This document shows, piece by piece, positions 6,441-14,487 of a DNA stretch of 14,542 bases. The stretch's first letter is position 1. Every line of letters begins with the position of its first letter. The stretch is from positions 1-14,542 of the forward strand of contig JAIOJM010000371.1 of the NCBI GenBank assembly GCA_019911785.1, read 5' to 3'. The translations under genes were made by a program, and so were the position numbers. The notes under the pieces were generated by a model. It was not told where the DNA came from, made no database searches, and saw only the letters and a list, made by a program, of their open reading frames with translations. This stretch comes from Sulfuricella sp. GTDB taxonomy: Bacteria > Pseudomonadota > Gammaproteobacteria > Burkholderiales > Sulfuricellaceae.

Positions 6441-8099
6441 ATGCTCGAAAATTTCACGATACGCACCCATCTGTTTGTGACGACTGTGCTGATGCTCGGC
6501 GTTCTGATCGCAGTATTCGCCTTTGGCGCATTTGCGCTGGACCGATTCAAAGGCGAACTGGATTCGAACCTCGAAAGCTCCAGCCTGTTCATCGAGGCCG
6601 TAAACAGCGCAGGAAGCGCCCAGGCCCACTTCAAGATTCAGGTGCAGGAATGGAAAAACATTCTGCTGCGCGGCAGCGATAAGGAAGCCTTCCGGAAGTA
6701 CGAGGCGCAATTCACGAAGGAGGAGGCCATCACCCAGGAACGGCTGACGCAGCTCAAGGCCATCCTTCAGAAACTGAACATTTCCGGCGCAGAGGCGGAT
6801 CATGCTGTCAAACTGCACCGCGAACTGGGAGCCAAATACCGTGCCGCCCTCGCCAGCCATGATCCGGCGAACCCGCGGAGTTACAGGCTGGTGGACCAAT
6901 TGGTCCAGGGCATAGACCGCGAAGCCACGGAAAACATCGATGGCCTGGTCAAGACCATCGTCCAGAAGTCGGCGGATGACATCGCCCGAACCGAAAAGCA
7001 GGCAACAGCCCAGTACAGCACCCTGCGATCCAGCTCCATGGCGGTCCTCGTCGTGATCATCGGGCTATCACTTGGCGCTGCGTTTCTCGTGGTCCACGCG
7101 GTCAGCGATCCGCTCAGAAGCTTCCGGGACGACATGCTGGAAATCCAGTCGGCGAGCGATTTGTCCCGGCGCGCGCGAGTCCGCGGCAATAACGAGATCG
7201 CCCATACGGTGAACGCCTTTAACCAGTTGATCGGCAGCTTTGAAGGAATCGTCGCCCAGGTACGCGGCGACTGCGAGCGGCTTTCCGAAACCGCCACGCA
7301 ACTATCCGCAACATCCTCCCAGGTGACGCAGAGTTCGCACACCCAGTCGGAGGCGGCGGCAACCACTGCGGCGGCGGTGGAGCAGATCACGGTCAGCATC
7401 TCGGCGGTGGCGCAGAGCGCCGAACAGGTCCACCATCTGTCGAAGGAGAGCCTCGAGCGCACCCGGAAGGGAAATGAGAGCCTGTCTGAGCTGGTCGGCG
7501 AGGTTCATCTGGTGGAATCGTCGGTCAACGAAATCGCCACATCGGTCAACGAGTTCGTGAAGAGCACCGGGGCCATCACCGGCATGACCAAGCAGGTGAA
7601 GGACATCGCCGAGCAGACCAATCTGCTGGCGCTGAATGCGGCAATCGAAGCGGCGCGTGCCGGGGAGCAGGGGCGTGGATTTGCCGTGGTGGCGGACGAG
7701 GTCAGGAAACTGGCGGAGAAGTCCGCCCAGTCAGCGAGCGAGATCGACGCAGTGACCCGGGCCCTGGGTGAGCAGTCGGAGCGGGTCGGGAAAGCCATCC
7801 AGAAAGGCTTGCAATCGTTGCAATCGAGCCAGGATTACCTGGAGAACGTGGCCTGCGCCCTGGCTCAGGCCAACCAATCCGTCACCCACGCGGCCCAGGG
7901 AGTGGACGATATCACCACCTCGGCAAAGGAGCAGACCATGGCGAGCAACGAGATCGCGCGGAACGTGGAGCGGATCGCGCAGATGGCAGAAGAGAACCAT
8001 GCGGCCAGCGACCAGGCGTCGCAGGCCGCGGCGCTGCTCGAGCAGCTGGCGCGCAACCTGGAAAACGCCGTGGGGCGCTTCAGGGTCAGTTTGGCATGA
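6441..8099 (+). CDS. Methyl-accepting chemotaxis protein
   Basis: A 552-residue transmembrane chemoreceptor. Order: membrane helix 1 (about 11-33); a mostly helical periplasmic sensor (about 34-198), probably a four-helix-bundle type with the segment [11 protein letters not shown] near 68-78; membrane helix 2 (about 200-221); HAMP (about 222-275); then a long cytoplasmic coiled coil whose hairpin tip (about 389-430) reads [19 protein letters not shown] and [16 protein letters not shown]. The tip contacts CheA and CheW/CheV. No C-terminal NWETF-like tether for CheR is present. The ligand is unknown. AAGGAG at 6428-6433, 7 nt from the ATG, fixes the start. It follows a FliA-type promoter and probably leads the operon that includes cheV, cheY, cheZ, cheA and cheR. 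Confidence 0.95.
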   Translation: MLENFTIRTHLFVTTVLMLGVLIAVFAFGAFALDRFKGELDSNLESSSLFIEAVNSAGSAQAHFKIQVQEWKNILLRGSDKEAFRKYEAQFTKEEAITQERLTQLKAILQKLNISGAEADHAVKLHRELGAKYRAALASHDPANPRSYRLVDQLVQGIDREATENIDGLVKTIVQKSADDIARTEKQATAQYSTLRSSSMAVLVVIIGLSLGAAFLVVHAVSDPLRSFRDDMLEIQSASDLSRRARVRGNNEIAHTVNAFNQLIGSFEGIVAQVRGDCERLSETATQLSATSSQVTQSSHTQSEAAATTAAAVEQITVSISAVAQSAEQVHHLSKESLERTRKGNESLSELVGEVHLVESSVNEIATSVNEFVKSTGAITGMTKQVKDIAEQTNLLALNAAIEAARAGEQGRGFAVVADEVRKLAEKSAQSASEIDAVTRALGEQSERVGKAIQKGLQSLQSSQDYLENVACALAQANQSVTHAAQGVDDITTSAKEQTMASNEIARNVERIAQMAEENHAASDQASQAAALLEQLARNLENAVGRFRVSLA

Positions 8100-8160
8100 C
8101 GATAACGGGCAACGCCGGAGGCGATGGCCGCTACGGCGGGCAATCCAGGAGAGTGGCATG

Positions 8161-8274
8161 ATGCTGAACAAACTGAATTTCGGCCCTCGGCTTTATTTTC
8201 TGACCGTCGTCATGGCCATTTTCATAATCGTGATCGGTGTCATCGGGATGCGAGAACCATGTCGAAACTGCTGA
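8161..8274 (+). pseudogene. 5' remnant of a second chemoreceptor gene
   Basis: A short reading frame of 37 codons (38 from ATG 8158) with a good ribosome site, AGGAGAG at 8147-8153, 7 nt before the ATG at 8161. The peptide starts MLNKLNFGPRLYFLTVV and has one membrane helix ending IGVIGM, just like the N-terminus and first membrane helix of an MCP. It then breaks off and stops after REPCRNC. The stop lies inside the cheV start region, overlapping it by 16 nt. The most likely history is a deletion that removed the rest of an MCP gene and joined codon ~31 to the cheV leader. If translated, it would make a small membrane peptide and couple translation into cheV. A genuine small membrane protein is the less likely alternative. 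Confidence 0.6.
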
Positions 8275-9272
8275 AAGATGTGGATGCACGCACCCGGCTC
8301 GCCGGAACCAACCGGCTGGAGATTCTGCTGTTCATGCTGGGCGCGGATCAGCGAACCGGCCGGCGCGCGTTTTTCGGGATCAACGTGTTCAAGGTGCGCG
8401 AGGTGATGCGTCGGCCGGAAATCGTGGCGGCGCCGCAGATGCCGGAGGCCGTGGAGGGAATGATCAGCCTGCGCGGCCGGCTGGTGCCCGTGATCGACCT
8501 GGTAAAATACGCTTCGATCGAAGCCGCCGAGCCGCCTGGAATCCTGATCGTCACGGAATACAACAACCATACCCAGGGCCTGCTGGTGGGAGCGGTGGAC
8601 AACATCCTGCGGCTCGACTGGGCGGCGTTCCAGGCTCCTCCGGAAATGCTGAGGACGCAGATGAGCGGGCTGGTCACGGCGGTCACCGAGTTGCAGGACG
8701 GCCGGCTGGTCATGATGCTGGACGTGGAAAAGGTGCTGGCCGAGATCGGCCAGCATGACGACGCGGCGGTTTTGCAGGACATCAAGCCGTTGGCCGGCGA
8801 AAAACGCATGGTGTTCTTTGCCGACGATTCCCTGGTGGCGCGCCGGCAGATCGAGCGCACCCTGGATGCGATGAAGCTGCGCCACAAAAGCGGCAGCAAC
8901 GGCAAGGAGGCGTGGCATGAACTGCGCCGGATCGCCGATGAGGCCGAGGCCTCGCGCACTCCGTTGCGGAACATCCTCGGCGTCGTGCTGACCGACGTGG
9001 AAATGCCGGAAATGGACGGCTACATGCTGACCCGGCTCATCAAGGGCGACAGCCGTTTTGCCGGCATCCCCGTGATCATGCATTCGTCGCTGTCCGGCGC
9101 TTCGAACCGCGAACTGGGTGCCTCGGTCGGGGTGGATGCCTATGTTCCCAAGTTCGATCCGCAGCGGCTGGCAGGAACGCTGGAACGGCTGCTGGGGTCA
9201 GGCGTCGAACACCAGGAATCAGGGAACAGCGGTGCGGTCGAGGCTACGCCGCATCTGATACCTGATTCCTGA
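8259..9272 (+). CDS. cheV: CheV, first copy: CheW-like adaptor with receiver domain
   Basis: A 337-residue cytosolic coupling protein. A CheW-like domain (about 10-165, with FGINVFKVREV and LRGRLVPVIDL) links MCPs to CheA. A receiver domain (about 183-312) has D189-D190, phospho-acceptor D246 in LTDVEMPEMDG, S276/S277 at the Thr position and K298, so it should accept phosphate from CheA and serve in adaptation or as a phosphate sink. ATG 8259 gives the family N-terminus (SKLLKDVDARTRLAG). The ribosome site is weak (GAGA at 8252-8255), and translation may depend on coupling from the overlapping MCP remnant. The last 19 residues (319-337) come from an inverted-repeat element and are not typical of the family. 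Confidence 0.93.
   Translation: MSKLLKDVDARTRLAGTNRLEILLFMLGADQRTGRRAFFGINVFKVREVMRRPEIVAAPQMPEAVEGMISLRGRLVPVIDLVKYASIEAAEPPGILIVTEYNNHTQGLLVGAVDNILRLDWAAFQAPPEMLRTQMSGLVTAVTELQDGRLVMMLDVEKVLAEIGQHDDAAVLQDIKPLAGEKRMVFFADDSLVARRQIERTLDAMKLRHKSGSNGKEAWHELRRIADEAEASRTPLRNILGVVLTDVEMPEMDGYMLTRLIKGDSRFAGIPVIMHSSLSGASNRELGASVGVDAYVPKFDPQRLAGTLERLLGSGVEHQESGNSGAVEATPHLIPDS
9213..9271. repeat. 59-bp inverted-repeat element at the end of the first cheV
   Basis: CAGGAATCAGG (9213-9223) and CCTGATTCCTG (9261-9271) are perfect 11-bp inverted arms around 37 bp. The element encodes residues 319-337 of the first CheV, and the right arm supplies two bases of its TGA stop. It may be a REP/MITE-like insertion. 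In the mRNA it would form a strong hairpin just before the ribosome site of the second cheV (AAAGGA, 9276-9281), so it could influence relative expression of the two. Confidence 0.6.
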
Positions 9273-9286
9273 ATGAAAGGACCGTG

Positions 9287-10261
9287 ATGGATATGCACGA
9301 AATCGAATATGCGGCGCTGGCCGCGCAAACCGGCGAAGCGGTCGGCGACAGCCTGCTTGATGTGGTGGATGCGCGCACCCGGCTGGCTGGCTCCAACCGG
9401 ATGGAAATTTTGCTGTTCTCCCTGGGTACCGGGGAGAGTTTCGGGATCAACGTGTTCAAGGTGAAAGAGGTTTGCAATGCGCCCGTCCTCACCAGGATGC
9501 CGAACATGCCCCGCGGCGTGCAAGGGATCGTTTCGCTGCGAGGCCACATCATCACGGTGATCGACCCGGGAGAATTCATCGCCCTGGGCGGCAGCCGCCA
9601 GCAGACAGGGGCGAACCTGATCGTGACCGAATACAGCAGGCACACGGTGGGTTTCCTGGCGCATGGCGTGGACCGGATCATCCGGGTGGACTGGGAAAGG
9701 GTGAAGGCGCCGGAGGCCATGCTGACGGGCGGCGGCAGCCTCATCACCGCGATCACGGAAATGCCGGATGGCAGGTTGGTGTCGATTCTCGATGTCGAGC
9801 AGATTCTGGCGGACGCCTTCGGCGAAACGGTGGTGGCCGACCTCGGCCGGATCGAGGGGGCAGCGGGGACGTGCGTGTTCTTTGCCGACGACTCGGTGGT
9901 GGCGCGCAGGAAAATCGTCGAGGTGCTCGACCAGCTCGGCCTGCAACACCAGCACGCGACCAACGGCCGCGAGGCCTGGGAAAGGCTCCTGGCGCTGGCG
10001 GACCAGGCGGGGCAGGAAGGCGTGCGGGACAGGATCGGACTGATCCTGGTGGATGCCGAAATGCCCGAAATGGACGGCTACGTGCTGACCCGGAACATCA
10101 AGGCCGATCCGCGTTTCGATGGCATCCCGGTGGTCATGCACTCGTCCCTGTCCTCCAGCGCCAACCGCGCCATGGGGCAAAGCGTGGGAGTGGATGCTTA
10201 CGTTGCCAAGTTCGATCCGGCGGCGCTGGCTGCGGCGCTGCGGCCGCTCTTGAGAGGATAG
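9287..10261 (+). CDS. cheV: CheV, second copy: CheW-like adaptor with receiver domain
   Basis: A 324-residue paralogue of the preceding protein. The CheW-like domain (about 28-175) contains FGINVFKVKEV and SLRGHIITVID. The receiver (about 196-322) has D201-D202, D256 in LVDAEMPEMDG, HSSLS and K308, so it looks phosphorylatable. Its N-terminus is about 20 residues longer than in the first copy (EIEYAALAAQTGEAVGDSLL before DVVDARTRLAGSNR). AAAGGA at 9276-9281, 5 nt before ATG 9287, fits better than the GTG at 9284. The pair looks like an old tandem duplication with diverged sequence. With no cheW in the window, it may share the job of connecting receptors to CheA. Confidence 0.93.
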   Translation: MDMHEIEYAALAAQTGEAVGDSLLDVVDARTRLAGSNRMEILLFSLGTGESFGINVFKVKEVCNAPVLTRMPNMPRGVQGIVSLRGHIITVIDPGEFIALGGSRQQTGANLIVTEYSRHTVGFLAHGVDRIIRVDWERVKAPEAMLTGGGSLITAITEMPDGRLVSILDVEQILADAFGETVVADLGRIEGAAGTCVFFADDSVVARRKIVEVLDQLGLQHQHATNGREAWERLLALADQAGQEGVRDRIGLILVDAEMPEMDGYVLTRNIKADPRFDGIPVVMHSSLSSSANRAMGQSVGVDAYVAKFDPAALAAALRPLLRG

Positions 10262-10306
10262 GTGGAACAGGATGTTTTTTGAAAATGGAAAGTGTCGGAG
10301 GTTGGA

Positions 10307-10720
10307 ATGGCTGATGCGAACATGAAATTTCTGGTCGTCGATGATTTCTCGACGATGCGCAGGATTGTCCGCAACCTGCTGAAGGAACTGGGTTACAGCA
10401 ATATCGAGGAGGCCGAGGACGGGCTCGACGCCATGCAGAAGCTGAATGGCGGGAATTTTGATTTCGTCATCTCCGACTGGAACATGCCGAACATGGACGG
10501 TCTGCAACTGCTCAGATCAATCCGCGCCAGCAGCCAGCTGAAAAAGCTGCCGGTCCTCATGGTGACGGCAGAGGCGAAAAAGGAAAATATCATCGCCGCC
10601 GCGGAGGCGGGCGCCAGCGGCTATGTGGTGAAGCCGTTTACCGCCGCGACGCTGGACGAAAAACTGATGAAGATCTTCCAGAAAGCCCAAAACGCCCAAA
10701 ACGCAGGAGCACAGGCATGA
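10307..10720 (+). CDS. cheY: Chemotaxis response regulator CheY
   Basis: A 137-residue single receiver domain. All functional residues carry E. coli numbering: D12-D13, phospho-acceptor D57 ([11 protein letters not shown]), T87, Y106 and K109. Phosphorylated CheY binds the FliM switch and changes motor rotation. GGAGG at 10297-10301, 5 nt from ATG 10307, fixes the start; the upstream in-frame GTG at 10292 is rejected. It is about eight residues longer than E. coli CheY. The extra tail comes partly from a 9-bp tandem duplication (GCCCAAAAC at 10685-10693 and 10694-10702). The stop overlaps the cheZ start (ATGA), and the cheZ ribosome site lies inside the end of cheY, so the two are translationally coupled. 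Confidence 0.97.
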   Translation: MADANMKFLVVDDFSTMRRIVRNLLKELGYSNIEEAEDGLDAMQKLNGGNFDFVISDWNMPNMDGLQLLRSIRASSQLKKLPVLMVTAEAKKENIIAAAEAGASGYVVKPFTAATLDEKLMKIFQKAQNAQNAGAQA

Positions 10721-11466
10721 ACAATGCTGGTGAAGCACTCGATACCGAAGATATGGAAGCCCTGTTTGACACCATTGCCGCATCCGTCACCGGGGCTGGC
10801 GGCGCACAGTCAGAATGCGCCGAGCCCAGGATTGCTGCTCATGAGTCAGAAGATACCCGCTCCGCCGAAAACGTCATCTCCAGCATCGGCCGGATGACGC
10901 GCGCATTGCACGACAGCCTGCGCGAACTGGGCTTCGACAAGCTGCTGGAAAAGGCCGCCGAGTCGATTCCGGATGCGCGCGACCGGCTGGCCTACGTGGC
11001 GGCCATGACCGAGCAGGCCGCACAGCGCGCCCTCGATGCGACCGACGCCGCCAGGCCGATCCAGGAACAGCTCGAAGCCGGCGCCACCGGGCTTTCCACC
11101 CAGTGGGGGAAGCTGTTCGACGGAAATCTCGGCGTCGCCGAATTCAGGGACCTGGTGCAGCGGACGCGGGCCTATCTCGACGAGGTGCCGCAGCACACCC
11201 GGCGCACCAACGAGCAGTTGCGGGAAATCATGATGGCGCAGGATTTTCAGGATCTCACCGGCCAGGTCATCAAGAAGATCACCGAGCTGGCGCAAACCCT
11301 GGAACAGCAGTTGGTGCAGCTTCTGCTCGACAACGCACCGCCACGGAAAAGGGAAGAAGCCGCGGCAGGATTGCTCAACGGCCCGGCCATCCGGCCGGAA
11401 GGCCGCGGCGACGTGGTGACCAGCCAGCGCCAGGTGGACGATCTGCTCGAGAGCCTGGGCTTCTGA
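10717..11466 (+). CDS. cheZ: CheY phosphatase CheZ
   Basis: A 249-residue protein, longer than the 214 of E. coli, mostly because of the N-terminal region and a polar segment before the C-terminus. The long-helix core contains [16 protein letters not shown]179 and Q183 of the DLTGQ motif correspond to E. coli D143 and catalytic Q147, which inserts into the CheY active site. The C-terminal CheY-binding tail ends [13 protein letters not shown], nearly the E. coli form. AGGAG at 10705-10709 is 7 nt before the ATG. It overlaps cheY by 4 nt. cheA follows after 37 bp. Confidence 0.96.
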   Translation: MNNAGEALDTEDMEALFDTIAASVTGAGGAQSECAEPRIAAHESEDTRSAENVISSIGRMTRALHDSLRELGFDKLLEKAAESIPDARDRLAYVAAMTEQAAQRALDATDAARPIQEQLEAGATGLSTQWGKLFDGNLGVAEFRDLVQRTRAYLDEVPQHTRRTNEQLREIMMAQDFQDLTGQVIKKITELAQTLEQQLVQLLLDNAPPRKREEAAAGLLNGPAIRPEGRGDVVTSQRQVDDLLESLGF

Positions 11467-11503
11467 TCGCGGCTCGCGCTTGAAACGTTGACGGGGAAAA
11501 GAG

Positions 11504-13324
11504 ATGGGCGACTTTGCCGGAATAGAAGATCTGCTGCATGACTTCCTGACAGAAGCCTCGGAGCTGTTGTCCGATCTGGACAACAAACTGCTGGAGCTGG
11601 AAAAACGCCCCGGCGATCTCGACCTCCTGAACAACGTATATCGCGACTTTCACACCATCAAGGGCGGCGCGGGATTTCTCAATGCTGCCGAGCTGGTCAG
11701 GCTGTGCCACCTCACCGAGAACCTTTTCGACAAACTTCGCAACGGCGAACTGACGTTGACTCCGGAAACCCTGGACGCCATCCTGGCGGCCACTGCGGAA
11801 GTGCGCGAAATGTTCGGCTCCCTGTCGCAGGGCAGCCAGCCGGACGCGGCCGATTTGAAGCTCATGGCGGCGCTGCAGGCGGTGATCGACGGCAAGGCAC
11901 CGGCCCTGGCAAAGCCGGATGCGGCGCCGGGCGGAGGTATCGGGGTTGCGGCGGAACCCGACTGGGACGCCTTGTACGCGGCGCTGCTGGAGAAGCCGCC
12001 CGCGGCGGCACAGCCCGAGGCCGAAGCGCATGGCGAGGGGCGGCGCGCGGCGGATAATCCCGAACTCGAAATCGCCCGGGCCGGGCGGCGTGGCACCGAC
12101 AAGATGGCGGTGGCGAGCGAGAGCACCATCCGTGTCGATACGCACCGGCTCGATCAGGTGCTTGTTTTGTCCGGAGAGATCGGCCTCACCAAGAACCGCC
12201 TGAACAGTCTGCGCAACAACATCCTGCGCGGGAAAACCGATTCGGCGACGCTGTCCGCGCTGGACCAGGCGGTGGGTCATCTCGATCTTCTGGTGGGCAA
12301 TCTGCAGAACGCCGTCATGAAAACCCGGATGCAGCCGATCGGCCGGCTGTTCGGCAAGTATCCCCGCATTGCCCGGGACCTGGCGCGGCAGCTCGGCAAG
12401 GAGGTGGAGGTGGTGCTGTCCGGGGAGGAGACCGAGATCGACAAGACCATGATCGAGGACCTCAACGACCCCCTGGTGCACCTGGTGCGCAATGCCGTGG
12501 ATCATGGCGTGGAGGAGCCGGCGGAACGCGCGGCGCTGGGAAAGCCGGCGAAAAGCGTGGTGCGGCTCCAGGCGCGTCAGGAGGGCGACCATATCGTCAT
12601 CGAGATCGCCGACGACGGCCGCGGCATGAGGCCGGAGGCGATCCGCGCCAAGGCGGTGGAAAAGGGGCTGATCAGCCTGGAGGAAGCCAACGCCCTGGAC
12701 GACCGGCAAAGCCTGCGGCTGGTGTTCCTTCCCGGTTTCACCACCAAGCGGGAGATCACCAGCGTCTCCGGCCGTGGGGTGGGGATGGATGTGGTGAAAA
12801 CCAACATCGAAAGGCTCAACGGAACCATCGACGTGGACTCCGAGCCAGGCCGTGGAACCCGGTTCACCATCTCCCTGCCGCTTACCCTCGCGATCCTGTC
12901 GGTGCTGATCGTCCGGCTCGACCGGCAGGCGTTCGCGCTGCCGCTTTCCCTGGTGCGCGAGATACTGCCGGTCAGTGCCGGGCAGATGCAACAGGTGTCC
13001 GGCCGGCCGACGCTGGTGGTGCGGGGCGAAGTGCTGCCGGTGATTACGCTCTCCGGTCTGATCGGCTGGCAGCAGGAAGGGACGCCCGAAATCGGCATCC
13101 TGATGCAGATCGGGGCAAGCAGCCTGGTGCTTGCCGTGGATGGCTTCGTCGGCCATGACGACGTGGTCATCAAATCCCTGGACACCTTCAGACCGGCAGG
13201 GGTGGCTGGCGTCACCCTGTCCGGCGACGGCGAGATCGTGCTCATCCTCGACATCAAGGAGCTGTTCCAGCAGGACAGAGGACTGATCGACGCGGGAAGG
13301 AACCATGCATTCCTCACCCACTGA
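11504..13324 (+). CDS. cheA: Chemotaxis histidine kinase CheA without a recognisable P2 domain
   Basis: A 606-residue cytosolic kinase. HPt domain (about 1-105) with phospho-acceptor H50 in FHTIKGGAGF. An Ala/Pro-rich linker (about 108-205) holds only a short conserved-looking piece, EPDWDALYAALLEKP (151-165), where E. coli CheA has the folded P2 domain that docks CheY and CheB. P3 dimerisation helices (about 207-280). HATPase with N box N330 (VHLVRNAVDHG), ADDGRG (369-374) and GRGVGMDV (423-430). CheW-like P5 (about 460-595). It autophosphorylates in response to MCP signals and would pass phosphate to CheY and the CheV receivers. A GGGGA stretch 6-7 nt upstream is the likely ribosome site. 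The last 20 nt overlap cheR. Confidence 0.96.
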   Translation: MGDFAGIEDLLHDFLTEASELLSDLDNKLLELEKRPGDLDLLNNVYRDFHTIKGGAGFLNAAELVRLCHLTENLFDKLRNGELTLTPETLDAILAATAEVREMFGSLSQGSQPDAADLKLMAALQAVIDGKAPALAKPDAAPGGGIGVAAEPDWDALYAALLEKPPAAAQPEAEAHGEGRRAADNPELEIARAGRRGTDKMAVASESTIRVDTHRLDQVLVLSGEIGLTKNRLNSLRNNILRGKTDSATLSALDQAVGHLDLLVGNLQNAVMKTRMQPIGRLFGKYPRIARDLARQLGKEVEVVLSGEETEIDKTMIEDLNDPLVHLVRNAVDHGVEEPAERAALGKPAKSVVRLQARQEGDHIVIEIADDGRGMRPEAIRAKAVEKGLISLEEANALDDRQSLRLVFLPGFTTKREITSVSGRGVGMDVVKTNIERLNGTIDVDSEPGRGTRFTISLPLTLAILSVLIVRLDRQAFALPLSLVREILPVSAGQMQQVSGRPTLVVRGEVLPVITLSGLIGWQQEGTPEIGILMQIGASSLVLAVDGFVGHDDVVIKSLDTFRPAGVAGVTLSGDGEIVLILDIKELFQQDRGLIDAGRNHAFLTH

Positions 13325-14186
13325 GGACAGGCGCGAATTCCATTTCACACCGCAGGATTTCGAGCGCATTCGCGCGCTGATCCACGGGCACGCAGGCATC
13401 TGCCTCAACCAGAGCAAGCAGGAGATGGTGTACGGCCGGCTGTCCCGCCGCCTGCGGGAGAACGGGCTGGGCTCTTTCAAGGAATATCTGGCGCTGCTCG
13501 AGAGAGGCAATGCGCGGGAATGGGAGGCGTTCGTCAACTCGCTCACCACCAATCTGACCGCGTTCTTCCGCGAGGAGCACCATTTCCGGATTCTTGCCGA
13601 GCACGTCGCAAAGCGCAAGTTCGCCCATCCCGTCTATCTCTGGTGCGCGGCATGCTCCACCGGGGAGGAGGCCTATTCGCTGGCGATGACCATGATGGAC
13701 GTATTCAGCAGTTTTACCCCGCCGGTGCGCATCGTGGCCACCGATCTCGACACCCAGGTGCTGGCCAAGGCCAGGCAGGGAGTGTATGCCCTGGACTGTG
13801 TGGAGAAGCTGCCGGAGGCGACGGTACGGCGCTTTTTCCACAGGGAGAGCGATGGCGCCCGGGTGCGGCAGGAATTGCGCGACATGGTCGTCTTTCGGCA
13901 GCTCAACCTGCTTCACGATTCCTGGCCGATACGCGGCCCCTTCGACGCCATATTCTGCCGCAATGTCATGATCTATTTCGATAAACCCACGCAACGCGGG
14001 ATTATCGAGAAATTCGTCCCGCTGATGCGTCAGGACGGACTGTTGTTTTGCGGCCATTCCGAGAGCCTCTATCATGCCTCTGACCTGTTCAGGCTGCGCG
14101 GCAAAACGGTCTATGAACTTGGCAAAGGCTGCCCAATGAAGGGTCCGGCTCCTGACAATTTGATTGATCACAGTGGCTGCGCCTGA
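13305..14186 (+). CDS. cheR: Chemotaxis protein methyltransferase CheR
   Basis: A 293-residue SAM-dependent methyltransferase that methylates glutamates of MCPs for adaptation. The N-terminal helical domain (about 12-85) leads to NLTAFFRE (83-90), the SAM motif WCAACSTGEEAYS (113-125; most relatives have Pro where A123 stands), the ATDLDT loop (145-150) and FCRNVMIYFD (217-226). The ending HSESLYHASDLFRLRGKTVYEL is typical. AAGGAA lies only 2-3 nt before the ATG; the 20-nt overlap with cheA suggests coupled translation. The MCP in this window has no CheR-tethering pentapeptide. cheD and cheB, often next to cheR, do not follow within the remaining 356 bp. Confidence 0.96.
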   Translation: MHSSPTEDRREFHFTPQDFERIRALIHGHAGICLNQSKQEMVYGRLSRRLRENGLGSFKEYLALLERGNAREWEAFVNSLTTNLTAFFREEHHFRILAEHVAKRKFAHPVYLWCAACSTGEEAYSLAMTMMDVFSSFTPPVRIVATDLDTQVLAKARQGVYALDCVEKLPEATVRRFFHRESDGARVRQELRDMVVFRQLNLLHDSWPIRGPFDAIFCRNVMIYFDKPTQRGIIEKFVPLMRQDGLLFCGHSESLYHASDLFRLRGKTVYELGKGCPMKGPAPDNLIDHSGCA

Positions 14187-14394
14187 AGAGGAAATTCCCG
14201 TCCCAAGCCTGGATGTTGACCGCAATTTTGAGCTGGAATGCCTGCACACGGGAAATATCGGCGACTTCGGGTTGTTCCGGTGCGGCGGGCAGCCCGAGAA
14301 ACGAAGGGTTTTGCTTGAACCTGGAAACCTCAGTTGACCGCTCATTGGAATGCATAGAGCAATGACTCAAATGGCTTTTGTGTTGTTTTACCGT

Positions 14395-14411
14395 CTCACC
14401 GATTGGGTGAG
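14395..14411. repeat. Hairpin downstream of cheR
   Basis: CTCACC and GGTGAG are perfect 6-bp arms around GATTG. There is no trailing T-run. It could be part of a repeat element or a recombination or protein-binding site. Confidence 0.4.
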
Positions 14412-14468
14412 TGCGCTACGGGGCGGATTGCACGGTTCTGGCGGCGCATGGCGGCGTTACAACTCCTT

Positions 14469-14487
14469 GGAATGGAACGACCATTCC
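14469..14487. repeat. Second hairpin near the right edge
   Basis: GGAATGG and CCATTCC are perfect 7-bp arms around AACGA. The arm resembles the TTGGAATG of the direct repeat at 14345-14352, which suggests a common repeat family. Confidence 0.4.

Noticed and set aside
9140..10507. 455-codon minus-strand frame over the cheV genes
   Set aside because: Antisense shadow of the two cheV genes and the cheY start; His/Arg/Pro-rich translation with no recognisable motif.
11375..13618. Very long (747-codon) open frame on the minus strand across cheA and cheR
   Set aside because: It is antisense to two well-recognised genes. The frame is open because of GC-rich codon use, and its translation shows no domain.
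14213..14365. 50-codon ORF after cheR
   Set aside because: No domain, poor ribosome site, and it overlaps repeat-like sequence; kept only as a note in the region entry.
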